NCBI GenBank assembly: GCA_007922195.1
Contig: ML682024.1
Span: 1,598,051 to 1,662,050 of the forward strand
Direction: 5' to 3'
Length of the DNA: 64,000 bases
DNA from: Podocnemis expansa
Taxonomy: Eukaryota > Chordata > Testudines > Podocnemididae
Part shown: one piece after another, positions 1-11,565 of the stretch
Numbering within the stretch: position 1 is the stretch's first letter
Layout: each line of letters begins with the position of its first letter
The notes under the pieces: generated by a model
Seen by the model: only the letters and a program-made list of their open reading frames with translations
What the model was told of the DNA's origin: nothing
The model's database searches: none
Position numbers and translations under genes: made by a program

Positions 1-6
1 GTAGCT

Positions 7-102
7 GGATTCTGGCCCTGGGTAGGGAGAGGCTCCGCAGACCCACTGCAAAGTATCTGTGGACCTCTGGGGGTCCCTGGACCACAGGTTGGGAACCACT
101 GG
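7..102. repeat. hAT-like repeat end, copy 1 of a local duplicate
   Basis: This segment ends in CAGGTTGGGAACCACTG, the type of terminal sequence seen in short hAT-derived repeats. It is clearly similar along its whole length to 277-372. It is followed at 105-120 by TTAGAGGGAACATTGC, which matches the terminus of the longer hAT element at 31,508-33,287, so two different hAT ends abut here. Confidence 0.55.
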
Positions 103-276
103 CTTAGAGGGAACATTGCGCTGCAAAGTTTAAAATGAGGGGGGCCGCACAAACTGATTCACCCTGGGCCCCGCTCTCTCCTAGGGATGGCCCTGCCACC
201 ACGGCCCCATCCTCCTGCCAGGATCCGGCCACAGGTGGGGGAGGCAGCCCTTGGCAGGGTGCGTCGGGGCTGCGGT

Positions 277-372
277 TGGATTCCGGCCCCGGTATGGAAA
301 GGCTTTGTCGACCCCCTGCAACATGTCCACAGACCCCTGGGGGTCACTGGACCCCAGGTTGGGAACCACTGG
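277..372. repeat. hAT-like repeat end, copy 2 of a local duplicate
   Basis: Second copy of the repeat at 7-102, in the same orientation and 270 bp away. Both run from GGATTC(T/C)GGCCC to GGTTGGGAACCACTG and share the GACCxCTGGGGGTC block in the middle. The intervening 103-276 segment is GC-rich and matches nothing I recognise. Confidence 0.55.
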
Positions 373-382
373 GTTAGAGAAC

Positions 383-2157
383 TAAATTCAAGCTCCTGGC
401 CTGACTCAGGCAGGACAGGGGTTTGAATCTTGGTCCCTTCTGCCTTAGGTGAGTTCCCTAACCAGCAGGCTGTCCTGCAGTGAATGAGTTGCTGTTTCTT
501 GTTTTGAGCAGTAATGTCACATTGAAGCTGAGCAAACTTCTACAATTGGTGTGTTCCTGTGAAAAAGATACCTAGAGGCAACACTGCACATAATCCATGA
601 AATATTTCCTTTTTGATGAACCAGCATTTTCCATCAGGAACCTGTTTTGCTGAAAATTTCCTTCCCAGCTCTAACACCAAGGCAGAATTGTTCTCTCTTT
701 TAATTGTATATTGTTTTGTCTGGGCTGGTTTTGAAAAATCTCTTCATGTCTTTTTGATAAGGAACTGAGTGGTGGCTACTACCCAAATCTACTTCCTTCA
801 GAATGGGTTCCTCCTATGGCCCCTCATAAAGGATAACCAGTGGCAGCTCGTTTCACACATGCTTTTCCCTCAAGTTGGGTTCCTGAAGGAAATCTGTCCC
901 TGTGAGGAGTCAGTGGAGAGTGACTGTTGCATTTAGATCTTGTCAGATGACAGAAACTGGCTGAATTCAGTACCAGTCTCTCCAGGGATCAGATTTGGGA
1001 AATGAAAGACAGAAAGGAGAGAGGAGGATTGTGGACATTGGATCAACACAGATCCAGCCACTGTTGTGTAGGAAATGTAGCTTCACTGTGAGAAAACTGC
1101 ATCAAAGACAAGCAAGGCTGTGATTTTCAGCAGTCATGTTTATCCTGGTGCCTGATTGGTGCATGCTCAGTCAGTGCAAATCACGGCTCTTCTTTGTTTC
1201 TCTCTAGCTTTGCACATGTACAGCTCTGCCTATTGCCAGCCACCAATGACTGCGCTACAGGCAAGACCTGCAGTGCCTCTATGACAGTAAACAAGTAAAA
1301 CACTCACTGGAAACAAACTTTCTTCCTCCACAGTGGTTTGCTAACCTCTTTCCCATTACAGCTGATGGTGTAGTTCTTCCCTGCCCCAGCTCCATATCTC
1401 ATGTCTAATCTAGTTTGCAAACTCCTCAGGATAGTTTGGGGTGCTGTTGGTGTCACTAGAGATTAAAAAAAAAATAGGGGCGCAATGGCTCAGCCTTCTC
1501 TGAAATAGGGAGAGTCATCAGGGCAGTTTTGTTCAGCGAGAAGAAGAAACACAGGCTGTGGTGCTAAACTATAATTGGACCAAGGGGCCATGGCCCTCTT
1601 CAGTGGTTTAAAATATAAAGGATGCAAAGACTAGCATATCTGCTGGTTTAGTCCATGGGCTGGGCCATGGGTCCCATTTAGAGGTACAGGTTCAGCAGAG
1701 TGGCTGGTGCCTGCTCACTTTGGGGTTCCCTCCAGGCTCATGTTCTGAGCCTGAATAATCCAAGCTGTTGCCCCCGATACCCCAATCCAACTCCCTTCTC
1801 TTTTTCATTCAAGTGTATGGTGAGCCCTACTGTAGCTTGGATGCTGTGAAATGGAAAGCTTATTGAGACATAGCTGCTTCTGTTATAACCAGTCTGGGCA
1901 AGGAGATGGCCTTTCCCAGCAAAGCAGGGAAAAGTCCACTGGTTCAGCTTAATAATAGGAGTGTGAAATGGTTCATGGCTTTGGCTTATAGTGTCCCTTA
2001 GCAGCTTCCAATAGGGAGGGTCACACTTTCATGGGCTTGTTAAATGCAAGAAATATCAATTAGATAGCACGTTTCTATCCATCAGAGGAGTGAAGTTCTG
2101 TAACAGCCTTCCAAAGGGAACATTGGGGGTTAAAAACTTAGCCGATTTCAAAACTGA
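383..2157. other. Non-coding stretch, no recognised element
   Basis: Mixed-composition sequence with a short A-run near 1,465-1,475. There is no exon-like frame and no clear repeat terminus. The short open frames here show no protein similarity that I recognise. Confidence 0.5.
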
Positions 2158-2402
2158 GGCCTAGTCCACACTGCAGGGCTAAAGTCGACAGGAGATACGC
2201 ATTCTGCATGCTGCAGAATGCATATCTCCCATCAAATTACTTACACCCACTTACTATGGTGTCTTTACTCGGCTCTGTTGACTGGATGTGCTGTCCCTTT
2301 GAGGCAGCATTACCCCACTTGGAAGAATGGAGTTATTGAGTTAATAGGAGAGCACTTCAGGGATCAATTGAGTGGGTCTGCACTGGCCATCAGTGTAGAC
2401 AA
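2158..2402. mobile_element. MITE-like repeat with internal hairpin
   Basis: The segment opens with GGCCTAGTCCACACTGCAG and closes with CTGGCCATCAGTGTAGACA, which are roughly inverted copies of each other. That pattern (TAGTCYACACTG with its complement) is common to non-autonomous DNA elements in reptile genomes. Inside is a near-perfect hairpin with 18-nt arms at 2,191-2,208 and 2,212-2,229. I could not confirm a target-site duplication, so the ends are approximate. Confidence 0.4.
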
Positions 2403-2752
2403 TCACTGAGCTTGATAAATTCATGGTGTGGGTGGTATAGCAGGGCAGCCGGCTCCTGGTGGTAGATATGCCAATGGGATGATTGATGGGGATGGATTCT
2501 GAGTTATTACAGAGTATTCCTTTTTGGGTGTCTGGCTAAGGAGTCTTGCCCACATGCTCAGGTTTTTAACTGATCACCATATTGGGATTGGGAAGGAGTC
2601 CCCCCAACCCCCATGCAGATTGGCAAATGTTCAGGGAGGGGGTTCACCTTCCATCCTAGCATGGGGCATGATTCAATTGCTGGTGGATTCTCTGCACCTT
2701 AAAAGTCTTTAAATCACTATTTCAAGACTTTACTAATGCAGTCATTGGTTAG

Positions 2753-2855
2753 AGGTTTATTGCTAGAATGGGTGGGTGATGGTCTGTGGGCTGCAGTGTG
2801 CAGGAGGTCAGAGTAGGTGATCATATTGGTTCCTTCTGACCTTAGAGTATAGGAG
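2753..2855 (+). mobile_element. CR1-type LINE 3' end fragment
   Basis: The sequence GGAGGTCAGAGTAGGTGATCATATTGG followed by TCCTTCTGACCTTAGA is the characteristic 3' UTR terminus of old turtle/reptile CR1 LINEs (consensus type: AGACTAGATGATCATAATGGTCCCTTCTGGCCTT). Only the last hundred or so bases are recognisable and no coding sequence remains. Confidence 0.6.
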
Positions 2856-2862
2856 TCTTCCC

Positions 2863-5274
2863 TTGTCTTTTCACTTCCCCTCAAAGATCATTCCACCAAA
2901 AACGGAGTGCAGTGCTGTGTACTGCAGGGCTGTAGCTGCCCTGAAAAAAGGGTTGAGACCTGGACCGAGCCCCACCCCCTGCTGTGTGGTCCCATCCTGG
3001 GCCAGATCCAGGAGCCAGATTGGGCTCCTCCCACTGCCAAGCCAGCATGGATCCTACCCCCTTCCAATACCAGCTGGCAGCCCAGGCCCAATCCGGCCCC
3101 CGCCACCACCACAGCAGTGCTGGAGATGAGCGGGGCTGGAACTCCACAAGCCCGGCAGCAGCAAATCCCTGGAGCACTGTCTGAGCTAGTGAATCAGGGG
3201 GAGGGCAAGTAATTTGCGACCACATCTGCACAGAAACATTCACATGGATAATAATGCAGAGGAAAGAGAGAGATGGTGTGTGAAGGGCATTGCATGTATA
3301 GGAAAGTCTTGCAGTAACAATGAACTCTTCACTCTGGTACAAGCAGTTATAAGCTTCTCCCGCCTATTTCATTTCTCTTAACATCCTGATCCCTGACCTG
3401 TATATTCTCAGAACAGCATGTCACTTAATTATTTTTTGCTGGAAAAAAAAAACAAAAAAAACCCTGTAATGCCACTAAATTAAAAATGGGGCTGCAAATA
3501 GGTCTTGTTTGATCTCTGTGGCATCTACAGCAGGGGAACAAGAGTAATTCCAGCAATTAGATGTTAATTGATGTCTGAGCGCATCTTTTCCTAGAAACAG
3601 CAAGACCGTGTATGGCATAACTAGCATCATTAAACAGCATCATCTCCCCTTTGTGCTCAGCAAGCTAGAGTGGATTAACTCACTCAAGGGCCCTCTTCTA
3701 GGCAGGAGAGATGTGGTGGAGGATTTGGGAGGAGAAGTTCATATGAGAATTGACCTCATCTTAACAGTGGCAGATAGATGATGGGTGGGGAACAAAGTGA
3801 GACTACTTTTTCATTGGCCAATTAAGGTAGAAGGGTTTAAAGATGGAGAACATCACAACCTTCCATTTAGGTTTTTAAAAACCCTGTGATGCATGTTTCC
3901 AGCGCTGGTTAGGTCTGTGCAAGACCCCTATGCCATAATGAACTACACGAGTTTTGATGCAAGTGACTCAAATGTGGAGTAGAGAAATTTGCTTCAGCCT
4001 CTGGAGGCCAATTGTTTTAATTAAATGGAAGAAGAGGCCACTGAATTTGGTATCTTCTTCTGTTGCACATAACTTCAGATACAGCCATTTTAGTAATGTG
4101 ATCCCGCTTCTCAGCAGCTCATACCGTCACAATAAAGCACTGCATGCTGTTTGTTTCACTTTGTTTTCATTTTATGAAACAGTAAAAATCTTTTTTCTGC
4201 TAGAAAAATGCCAGCCTTGGATTCTGAACTGAAGAATGGAACAGAATAATACATCCAGTGCATCAGCAGATTGGCTTTCATCAGACGGTTTTAAAGAGAT
4301 TTTTAAACAACAATTAATCCTCCCAAAATGCCTGTCACGTAGAGGAGGAGTATTATCTCCTTTCTTCCGTCATTGTTAATGAATTTGTATCATAATAGCA
4401 CCTAAAGACTCCAACCAGGGTCAAGACCCTGTTGTATTTGTACGGTGTACACACAGTGGTAGGGTCCCCACCCCAAAGAGTTTACATTACAGTACTTTAA
4501 GAGAAGTGAAAGAACAGATAGCTACAACAGGATAAAGCTAAACACCAGTAGCCCTCCCCTTGTCATGTGTTTTCATAAATAGTGCAGTCAGAGGTGCGGC
4601 TTTTCAGATTTTTGTGGCGTACTCTACCATGCCTAAAAGGCAGCATAGGAAAAACCATGAAGGTGTTGGAGGAAGAGTTGGACTAATGATGTATCATTGG
4701 CAAAGTGAAGGACAGTTGATGGCTCAGTCCCAGGAGAGGTAGGGGTACGGCTAGCTCAGGAAGAACCTTAGAAGTGAAGACAAGTACATTGTCTGTGCAG
4801 TGGTGACTTGGGTGTGAGGAAAGGGGTGGCTGGATCAACACTCGAAGTACAGTTGCAGTGTAATTGTGATATGCAATTTGCATCATATGTAGACATGCAC
4901 CAAAAGCTAACTTTGATCTAGTAATTATAGCTTAAGAACAGGGGCCATAGCAGCAGCTGCCTCGATAGGTACTTGGGTCCTGGCTGGTTAGGGCTGCACC
5001 TTGCCACTGTGGCTTCACTGTTGTTCATGGGAAGCTAGCTTTGCTCTGTCTAGCAGGTATGTCTGTGCAGCAATCAAACCTCGCAGTTGCAAGTGTACAT
5101 ACTGCCAGAGTTGTCCACAGTTGAGTGGCCACTGTATCCTGCCTGAGGGCATTCTAGATAGGTGTCCTGACCAGGGATGGTGCCTGACACCTTACTGAAG
5201 GAAATCAGGCTGAAAGACAGTTGAATGTTAGTAGAGAACAAGCTGTGGCCATGTCCACACTCCAGACCTCACAG
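2863..5274. other. Non-coding stretch with possible conserved segment
   Basis: Contains a short GC-rich part (2,900-3,190), an A-rich run at about 3,440-3,462, and an AT-rich, repeat-free part at 3,470-3,700 that resembles conserved non-coding DNA in texture. No exon or repeat termini were recognised in the rest. Confidence 0.45.
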
Positions 5275-5645
5275 CAGGGGTACTCAAACTTTTTGTGAGC
5301 CGGTCCACATTCAGCCTTCCACCATTCATCGGGGTCCACAAGCAACTAGGGTAGGCGAGTGGGAGCGGGGGGGGCTGCTGGCGGGAGTGGGGGGTGATGT
5401 CAGGAGCGGGGGGGGCGAGTGGGGGGGCTGCTGCCGGGAGGGGGGGCGGCTGCACAGCAGGCTCCTTGGGGGGGGAACGCAGCGAGCAACAGGAACTGCT
5501 CAGTTGCCACAGGGGTACTCAAACGGCCTTAGAGGGAACATTGCTTCAGGTTTGGATTTTTCATGCAAATAAGCGGCCAGCGGTCCACCAGAAACGTCTT
5601 TGCGGTCCGGATTATGGACCGCGGGCCGCCGTTTGAGTACCCCTG
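5275..5645. mobile_element. Non-autonomous hAT element with 8-bp TSD
   Basis: The terminal inverted repeats are CAGGGGTACTCAAAC at 5,275 and its exact complement GTTTGAGTACCCCTG ending at 5,645. They are flanked by CCTCACAG (5,267-5,274) and CCTTACAG (5,646-5,653), which match at 7 of 8 positions; an 8-bp duplication is the mark of hAT transposition. The 371-bp interior has no coding capacity. It holds a very G-rich block at 5,340-5,470, and a second copy of the left terminus occurs internally at about 5,511, directly followed by the TTAGAGGGAACATTG terminus of another hAT family. This suggests a composite origin. Confidence 0.85.
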
Positions 5646-8600
5646 CCTTACAGTGTCACAGCTGCATCACTGCAGCCAAAGCCCCTGTTCAGGGAAGAGC
5701 GCTTGGTATCTTTAATGATAGGTGAACAAGAGGCTCTGCACTGACGGGAGAGCTCTCACCCACTGGAATAATTAAACCAGCCCCAAGAGGTGGCGGTAGC
5801 TATTTCAGCAAGAGAGTCTTCTGACACTGGCACTTGTGTCGGTGAAACTTACATTACTTGGGGTGTTTTTTATTTTCACATCCTTGACTGACAAACATGA
5901 TAATGTAGCATGACTGCAAATTGGGGTAGAATTGGAAGACTATGTTGGGCTGTGATCATGTCAGCTCTGATAAGTTAGGTGAGGTCAAACCTGATTAGGA
6001 CTAGGAGCACCGCCGGCCCCAGAAAAAACCTGGGGCTTGGTGCACTGGGATTCAGTGCTTGCGTGCTGCTGCCGCAGCTGCCACTGCAGGCTCTGTAGGC
6101 CTGGTGCCCATGATGCCCCTGATTAGGAGTTAGATGGGACGTCTTTGGGGAGAATCCAGACATAGCAGGAGCTGTTGATGAAGTAGGTGAGACAACTTGC
6201 TCTAGGTACAGCACCACTGCCCTTCCCTGTAGTTCTTTGCTTCTGGACAGGCCATCTTTTGTGAGAGAGGTGAAATTTACCTCTTGTCTACCTCTCGTTA
6301 TTAAAGATCTCATGCACTCTTCTTGAACAGACCCTGCAATTTCTTGTAGCTGTGATGTTCTTCCCATTTCAAACAGCAGGTCAATGTTGCTTATTGCTCA
6401 GAAGCAGCTGATGCGTTCCATGGTTCATCTATGTGGAGCGCATACATGAGAGTTTTTGATTTTCAGTGTTAACCAATAAACAATGATAAAACACCCTACA
6501 TACACACACAATATACATTTATAAATATTAAAATCAGTGTTTAACCAATAAACCCAGACCTGGTTACTTGTACCCAAGGCTCATCCACCCTGGGCAATAA
6601 TGAGGACTAACAAGGTGCAATCTTCCTAAAGTGCATTAACACATCATTACTGGTCCATTTAGACTAGGCTGGTGGGTAGTAAAGCTTCCCTAGCACTTTA
6701 GCATAGTGGTGTTTGCAACACTACTATGTTCAAGTTCCCTACGGTATATTCAGAAATGTGCTGGAAAAAAATCCAATTTTTGGCTGTCTATGTAACACTC
6801 AAAAAAATTGCTAAAAATAAACCCTAAAAAACAGCTCCTCCCCCTGGCATAATCCAGTTGAGCATTTTTCTGCATGAAACATTTTAAACTCTGATAAATT
6901 TGGTGCTGTGCAAGTCACCCAGGAAGGCAGATGGCTATGCAAATATAAATGATTTATGTTTTACCTTTGTAGAAGCAGAGCCATGTTCTGGAGAGGAGAG
7001 GATTGTCCTTAGAGCAAGGCTTGACAAAACCTCAGTGCCAGTTCACCATGGCGACCAGGGTTTCCAGCCTGACCCCAAGCTCTGTTGCAGCAATACTGCA
7101 GAGGAATGGCCTTTGGTGACCAAAAATAAAACTGTGGGTACCTCGCTGGAAACTAATTCTGTTGAGCCTGATTGAGAGAAATAATTGCCCGTGATGATAC
7201 GAGTGAAGATATATCTTGAACTAATATCCTACTGGAGGGCTCATCACGGGGCAGGTGTCTAATTGTACAGGATAGTGTGCAGTTCAGTCAGAACAACATT
7301 TCTGTTAGTTGGCTTGTCTTCATGGACAGTCAGTGAGCTGGGTCACACATTGAAATGGGTTGCGTTTAAAACTTTTTGAAAACGGTTTGTGAATAATGGC
7401 CTTCATTCAAGATAGTTGTAAAAGAGAGTGAAGAGGCTACATCTGAAAAAGAGAATTAATGAGGTCTTCACACATACAACTTGTGGGCAGAGGGCTCAGC
7501 TGAGGGTGGGGGCAGACAGGAAATGGAGACTGAAGCAGGAAAAAAAATTCAAGCAGCAGCCTGTAAGCCTGGTGTGATCCCGAAGAAACGTAAAGAAAGG
7601 TTCTCGATCTGATAAACAATAGGCAATAAACAAAGAAACTATCATCTTGTTTTGCTGGTGTGTATGGTTTTGTCCCTCTTGTTCAGAGAAGCAGGGCTTT
7701 GATGCAATCTTATTTATGCAAAAGGAATACATAAAGAAAATAACAGATTTAATCATTTCTGCTTCTATCTGGAACACCCAGGCCCTGAGTTTTGACTAGC
7801 AGCCAGTTTAAAGAGAGGCTATTTGCGTAAGGCATGGGATCCAGTTTCCAAGCAGAGAGACTGTGAGTTGGTATGCCTGTTGAACTAAGATAGAGCAAAT
7901 ACAGACAATGTCCACAGAAATCAAAGATGGTCAAAAGAAATCAAAGCAAGATCTAAAATAGGAGATGAAGATGACATAAAAGGAAATTAAGATGAGACCT
8001 AAAACAAGAGCTGGAAGTTGCCCAGAAAGTACTCAAAGATGACTTAATGGCGGAAGCGAGATCCCTGCTGGAACAGGAATTACAAACAACTTAGGCAGCT
8101 TGGGAGAACTGGCTGCAACACATCCAGGCTGAAACAATAAAATGGATGGATGAGGTGACCAGCATCTGACTGGTATAAACCAGAGGTTTTTCATAAAAAT
8201 GTGGGATATTGGCTAGACTTTGGCCCATTCCCAGGGCCCTGAATTTTGAACTAGTCATTCAGGTTTAAAAGGGACAACATAACCACTACCTGCTTCAGGA
8301 TCAGAACTGCTTGCTTGTGCATTTGTCCTCAGGAAAATGGATCACTTTCCACAGAGCAAAGTGGCAAATGTTATGGACAAATCATTTTAATGTTCAGCGT
8401 CAAGCAAACTAGGCTTTTTAATGGAGTTGCAAAAATCTCCAGACCTGCCCAGAGGAAGAAAAAGGATTCCCACCAGGCTTAGCTTGAGAGAGAGTTACTT
8501 TAACAGTTTCCTCTAGAACAGTGTTTTTGATACAAGGGATCTGTCTGCTGCCTTCCTAAATCGCCAGGGACAGCACCTGTCCATGGACTGGTTCTTGAGA

Positions 8601-8720
8601 AACACTGCTCAGCAGCAAGGAGCAAGTCCTCTGTCTTCTAATGCTGAGCCTCTTCTTTTACCACAGTGCTGAAAGGGTTACTCCCCATATATTTCTGAAA
8701 GGAGGAGTCCCCTGCCATAC
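5646..8720. other. Non-coding stretch, nothing recognised
   Basis: AT-rich sequence with no clear exon or repeat boundary. The 91-codon frame at 6,900-7,175 has no similarity that I recognise and no splice-site context. Confidence 0.45.
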
Positions 8721-9509
8721 AGACTAGACCAGGAGTCTCCACACTTTTTCACCTGAGGACTGAACCTGCTTTTACTTAATTAGTAGCAGGCCAGACTATC
8801 AAAAAAAAAAAAAAACAATCAACAAACAACAAAGGATATTTGATGTTGTTAAATACTTTTTGTTCTGTAGAAATTATACATCACAATACAAACAAACAAT
8901 TGCAACTTACTGTTTTTGAACTATTTTGTCTTGCAGCTATTAGCATGAGGAGTGGAACTGGCACTTTCCTGACAAAATCATGTCTAACTGGGGCGCAAAC
9001 TTTGTGCTGCCTATCACGACACATGATGTTAGATGTTCAGCAAACAAAGATGCTCTTCAGGCAGACTTCACAAATTTCACCTGCTCCTTTCCCCTGCTGA
9101 TCCTGGCCCCCAAGGGTGTCCAATCTTTTTGGGTGAGGGATCACGTTCCAATTTTCCAAACACCCCACTCCACCACCACCAGACCCCAGTGGCCTTTCCA
9201 GGCTCCGCCAGCTCCCCAATCCCCTCCAGCCCTTCCCCACTAACTCCTCAACCCTTCTCTCAAGGCGCTTCCCCGCCAGCTCCCCAACCCCCCTCCCAGG
9301 CCCTTCCCCGCTGGCTCCCTGACCCCCCAGGGCCCTTCCTCCATACCTGGCTGGAGCTGCAGGGGCATCCTGAGTCATTCGCTGGCCAAGCTGCTTCTGC
9401 CCTGAGCACCCCCAGCCTGGCCAGTGTTCTCTTGTTTGCAGGCTGGAGAACATTGCTTTCTGAGCCCTATGCAGCCTGTGGCTGTAATTTGGAGAGACCT
9501 GAACTAGAT
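8721..9509. repeat. Degenerate hAT-like fragments around a C-rich block
   Basis: Two left-end-like sequences in the same orientation, CAGGAGTCTCCACACTTTTT near 8,731 and GGTGTCCAATCTTTTTGGGTG near 9,115, resemble hAT element starts. Between and after them are an A-run (about 8,801-8,815) and a proline-codon-like C-rich region at 9,160-9,350. No matched right ends or TSDs were found, so the limits are guesses. The long frame across this region comes from the C-rich composition and is not a gene. Confidence 0.35.
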
Positions 9510-9684
9510 CAGTGGTTTCGGAACACAATACTGAATCACAGACCCTTAGGTACTGGGTCGTGGCACCTCCTGCTGCTTCTGCTGAAAGACTGGAAAGCAT
9601 TGCTCAAAAGATATCATTGCTTGGTTGTGGGCATAAATTATTTTTTCAGCTGGGTCCCAAGGAAAAAAAGTTTGAAAACCACTG
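9510..9684. mobile_element. Short hAT MITE (family A, copy 1), inverted relative to the other copies
   Basis: Runs from CAGTGGTTTCGGAAC to GTTTGAAAACCACTG. It is flanked by AACTAGAT (9,502-9,509) and AACTAGAC (9,685-9,692), a 7-of-8 TSD. The interior, read on the minus strand, matches the copies at 35,163-35,347 and 60,242-60,409, sharing the TTATGCCC, TCCAGTCTTT and AGTACxxGGTCC blocks. It has no coding capacity and depends on an autonomous hAT transposase in trans. Confidence 0.85.
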
Positions 9685-9923
9685 AACTAGACCGTTCAGA
9701 ACAGGAGCACTAGAAGGAAAAGAGGCACACATACACAAAACAGCCAATATAACTTGCTATGTGAAATCTGCTGTGACTGACAATAATACAGACAATCACA
9801 GCCACTATTCCCCAGCTACATAGAGGTCTCCTTCAGCTTAGATGGACTGGACGTTTGCTGGAGCAGAAGTTCATGAAATCTATTTGCCCTGAAATACAGA
9901 GAATCTCTGCTGTACAGCAGACT

Positions 9924-10155
9924 GAGCCCTACTCTACACTTGCATAAACGGTGGCAACTTTCTAAGCCGCCATTACACATTGGGGAACGCTGACTGCAAA
10001 TCACTTGCGGTCAGCTTTCCCCTATGCCCCCTGACTCTCCAGGATTTCTGGGGTCAGCTTTCAGGAGCGGTGCAGCGGTTCATACTCGATATGATCCACT
10101 CCCAGAAGTCCAAACTGATGGCAGTGAATTTGCCACTGTCAGTATAGACATACCC
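9924..10155. mobile_element. MITE-like repeat (family X, copy 1)
   Basis: Ends in CAGTATAGACATACC and begins with an approximate inverted match (AGCCCTACTCTACACTTG). Its body is similar, in reverse complement, to 36,482-36,700; both share CGACTGCAAATC-like and CAGCTTTCCCCTATGCC-like blocks. Inverted termini of GGYATGTCTAYACTG type suggest a non-autonomous DNA transposon. I cannot name the superfamily with confidence. Confidence 0.55.
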
Positions 10156-10435
10156 TCTGACTCAAGAAAGGCTAGGTCGCCACAGCCTTGTTTCATTGTT
10201 AATTGAATATCCTCAAGCCACAAAAACAGTTTAGAATTTGAGTAGAGTCTGCAGCCAAGTTTTGGGTCACTTTTAGCCAGCAGTTGCACATTGGGGTAGG
10301 TGGGAAAGTACCACCTCCCCCCGACCTTTCCTCCACAAAAGATATTAGCATTTGCAAACGCAGTTGTGTTTACATGAAATGGAATTGGCTGCTGGCTGCA
10401 CTGGTTGGTTTGATTAGAAATGTATGGATTGATTT

Positions 10436-10445
10436 NNNNNNNNNN
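10436..10445. other. Assembly gap (10 Ns)
   Basis: Ten consecutive N characters. The true length of the missing sequence is unknown. Confidence 0.99.
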
Positions 10446-10928
10446 CACACGTACAAGTACAAAGTGCTATCAAAGCCAGACATCCTTGAAGAGTCTAATG
10501 GCCTATAGAAATGAAACATGTTTCTAGCTGGCAGAAAAAGCTGCAAAAAGACTTGGCTGTTTTTTAAACTTTGTTTTTATTACAGGCTCACACAAATCCT
10601 GGTACAAGGAGTGTAGAGCTTGTATACAACCCGTACCCCCCCCCCTTTCCTGAACAGCTTTGTTGATGTGCCCCATTCATATACCCCTGCTGAGTGGCAG
10701 CCATATGGAGTGAGCACAGCTAAAGCACAGGTTTTAAGGCCATCTGGCACACACCCACACAACTGTCCATCATTTGAGACCCAGTGCTACCTTTGTGCTC
10801 TGAAAGACCTGCAGTTATCTCAGGTTTTCTAGTACTGTCATTTGTTGACATCAAGAAATGGAGGTTATGGAAAATGTTTATGAGCAAAACAAACACTACC
10901 TAATTGGCAGCTGCCTTCTGTTTAGCTC

Positions 10929-10957
10929 TGTGTGTGTGTGAGAGAGTGAGAGAGAGA
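10929..10957. repeat. TG/AG microsatellite
   Basis: A short TG repeat runs straight into an imperfect AG repeat. This is simple sequence. Confidence 0.8.
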
Positions 10958-11309
10958 TTGATTTTGTCCTTACAGTTCTCTGTGTTCCTGTTATAAATTG
11001 AGAGTGAATTAGATGATCACAAAAGCAAGCTTTTGGCCATTTTGACTTAAATGCTAGGTTAGTCTTCCCCTGACCTTTTTGTTAATGCCAATAACATCTT
11101 CCTAGTTCTACTAGTACAATTATTTTTGTGTTTTTGCCAAAGAGTTGCAAACCGAGGACAGGTACAATCCTCTGAATGCAACAGCAGTGAAAAAACTGAG
11201 GTAGAGGCCACATAGTCCGCACAGTCCAGAACTGTAAGGCTGCAAGGGGTTGCAAGTGGTCATTTTATCCAGCCCATTCATGCTGAGGCAGGACTAAATA
11301 TACCTAGAT

Positions 11310-11565
11310 CAGGAGTTGGCAACCCAAAAGGTAAGAAGAGTCATTTAAAAAAAAAAAATCCTTCAATAACCAATTGTTTTAAGAGCTGCAGTGGGTGTAG
11401 CTTCCTGGTGGAGAGCTGGAGGGGGGAGCTGAGTCAGAGTGCCTGCCACAGGAGAGCCTGAAACCAGGAACAGGCCCCTCACTAGGTCCCCCAGTGGCAG
11501 AGAGCAGCCAGGAGCCTTGTGTGGGCCACCCACAGGGTCCCCCAGTGGCACAGGTTGCAGACGCT
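11310..11565. mobile_element. Short hAT element (family B, copy 1)
   Basis: Begins CAGGAGTTGGCAACCC and ends GGTTGCAGACGCTG, approximate inverted repeats of the (CAGGGGTTGGCAACC) hAT type. It resembles 50,622-50,894 in the same order: AAGAAGAGYCATTT, then TCAATAACCAA, then GGGTGTAGC, then a GC-rich block with CCCCCAGTGGC. No convincing 8-bp TSD was found, so the ends may be eroded. Confidence 0.65.

Larger units (their letters stand above)
10156..11309. other. Non-coding stretch containing the assembly gap
   Basis: No exon or complete repeat was recognised. The stretch contains the run of Ns at 10,436-10,445, a C-run near 10,635-10,645 and a short TG/AG microsatellite near 10,929-10,957. Confidence 0.5.

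Noticed and set aside
2881..3342. 153-codon minus-strand frame
   Set aside because: No similarity that I recognise, no splice context, and overlapping frames of similar length on both strands in a GC-rich patch.
6900..7175. 91-codon plus-strand frame as a possible exon
   Set aside because: No consensus splice sites at sensible positions and no recognised protein family.
9033..9713. 226-codon plus-strand frame
   Set aside because: It runs through a C-rich block and a hAT MITE. Its Pro/Ser-rich middle reflects composition, and there are no splice sites or recognisable protein similarity.
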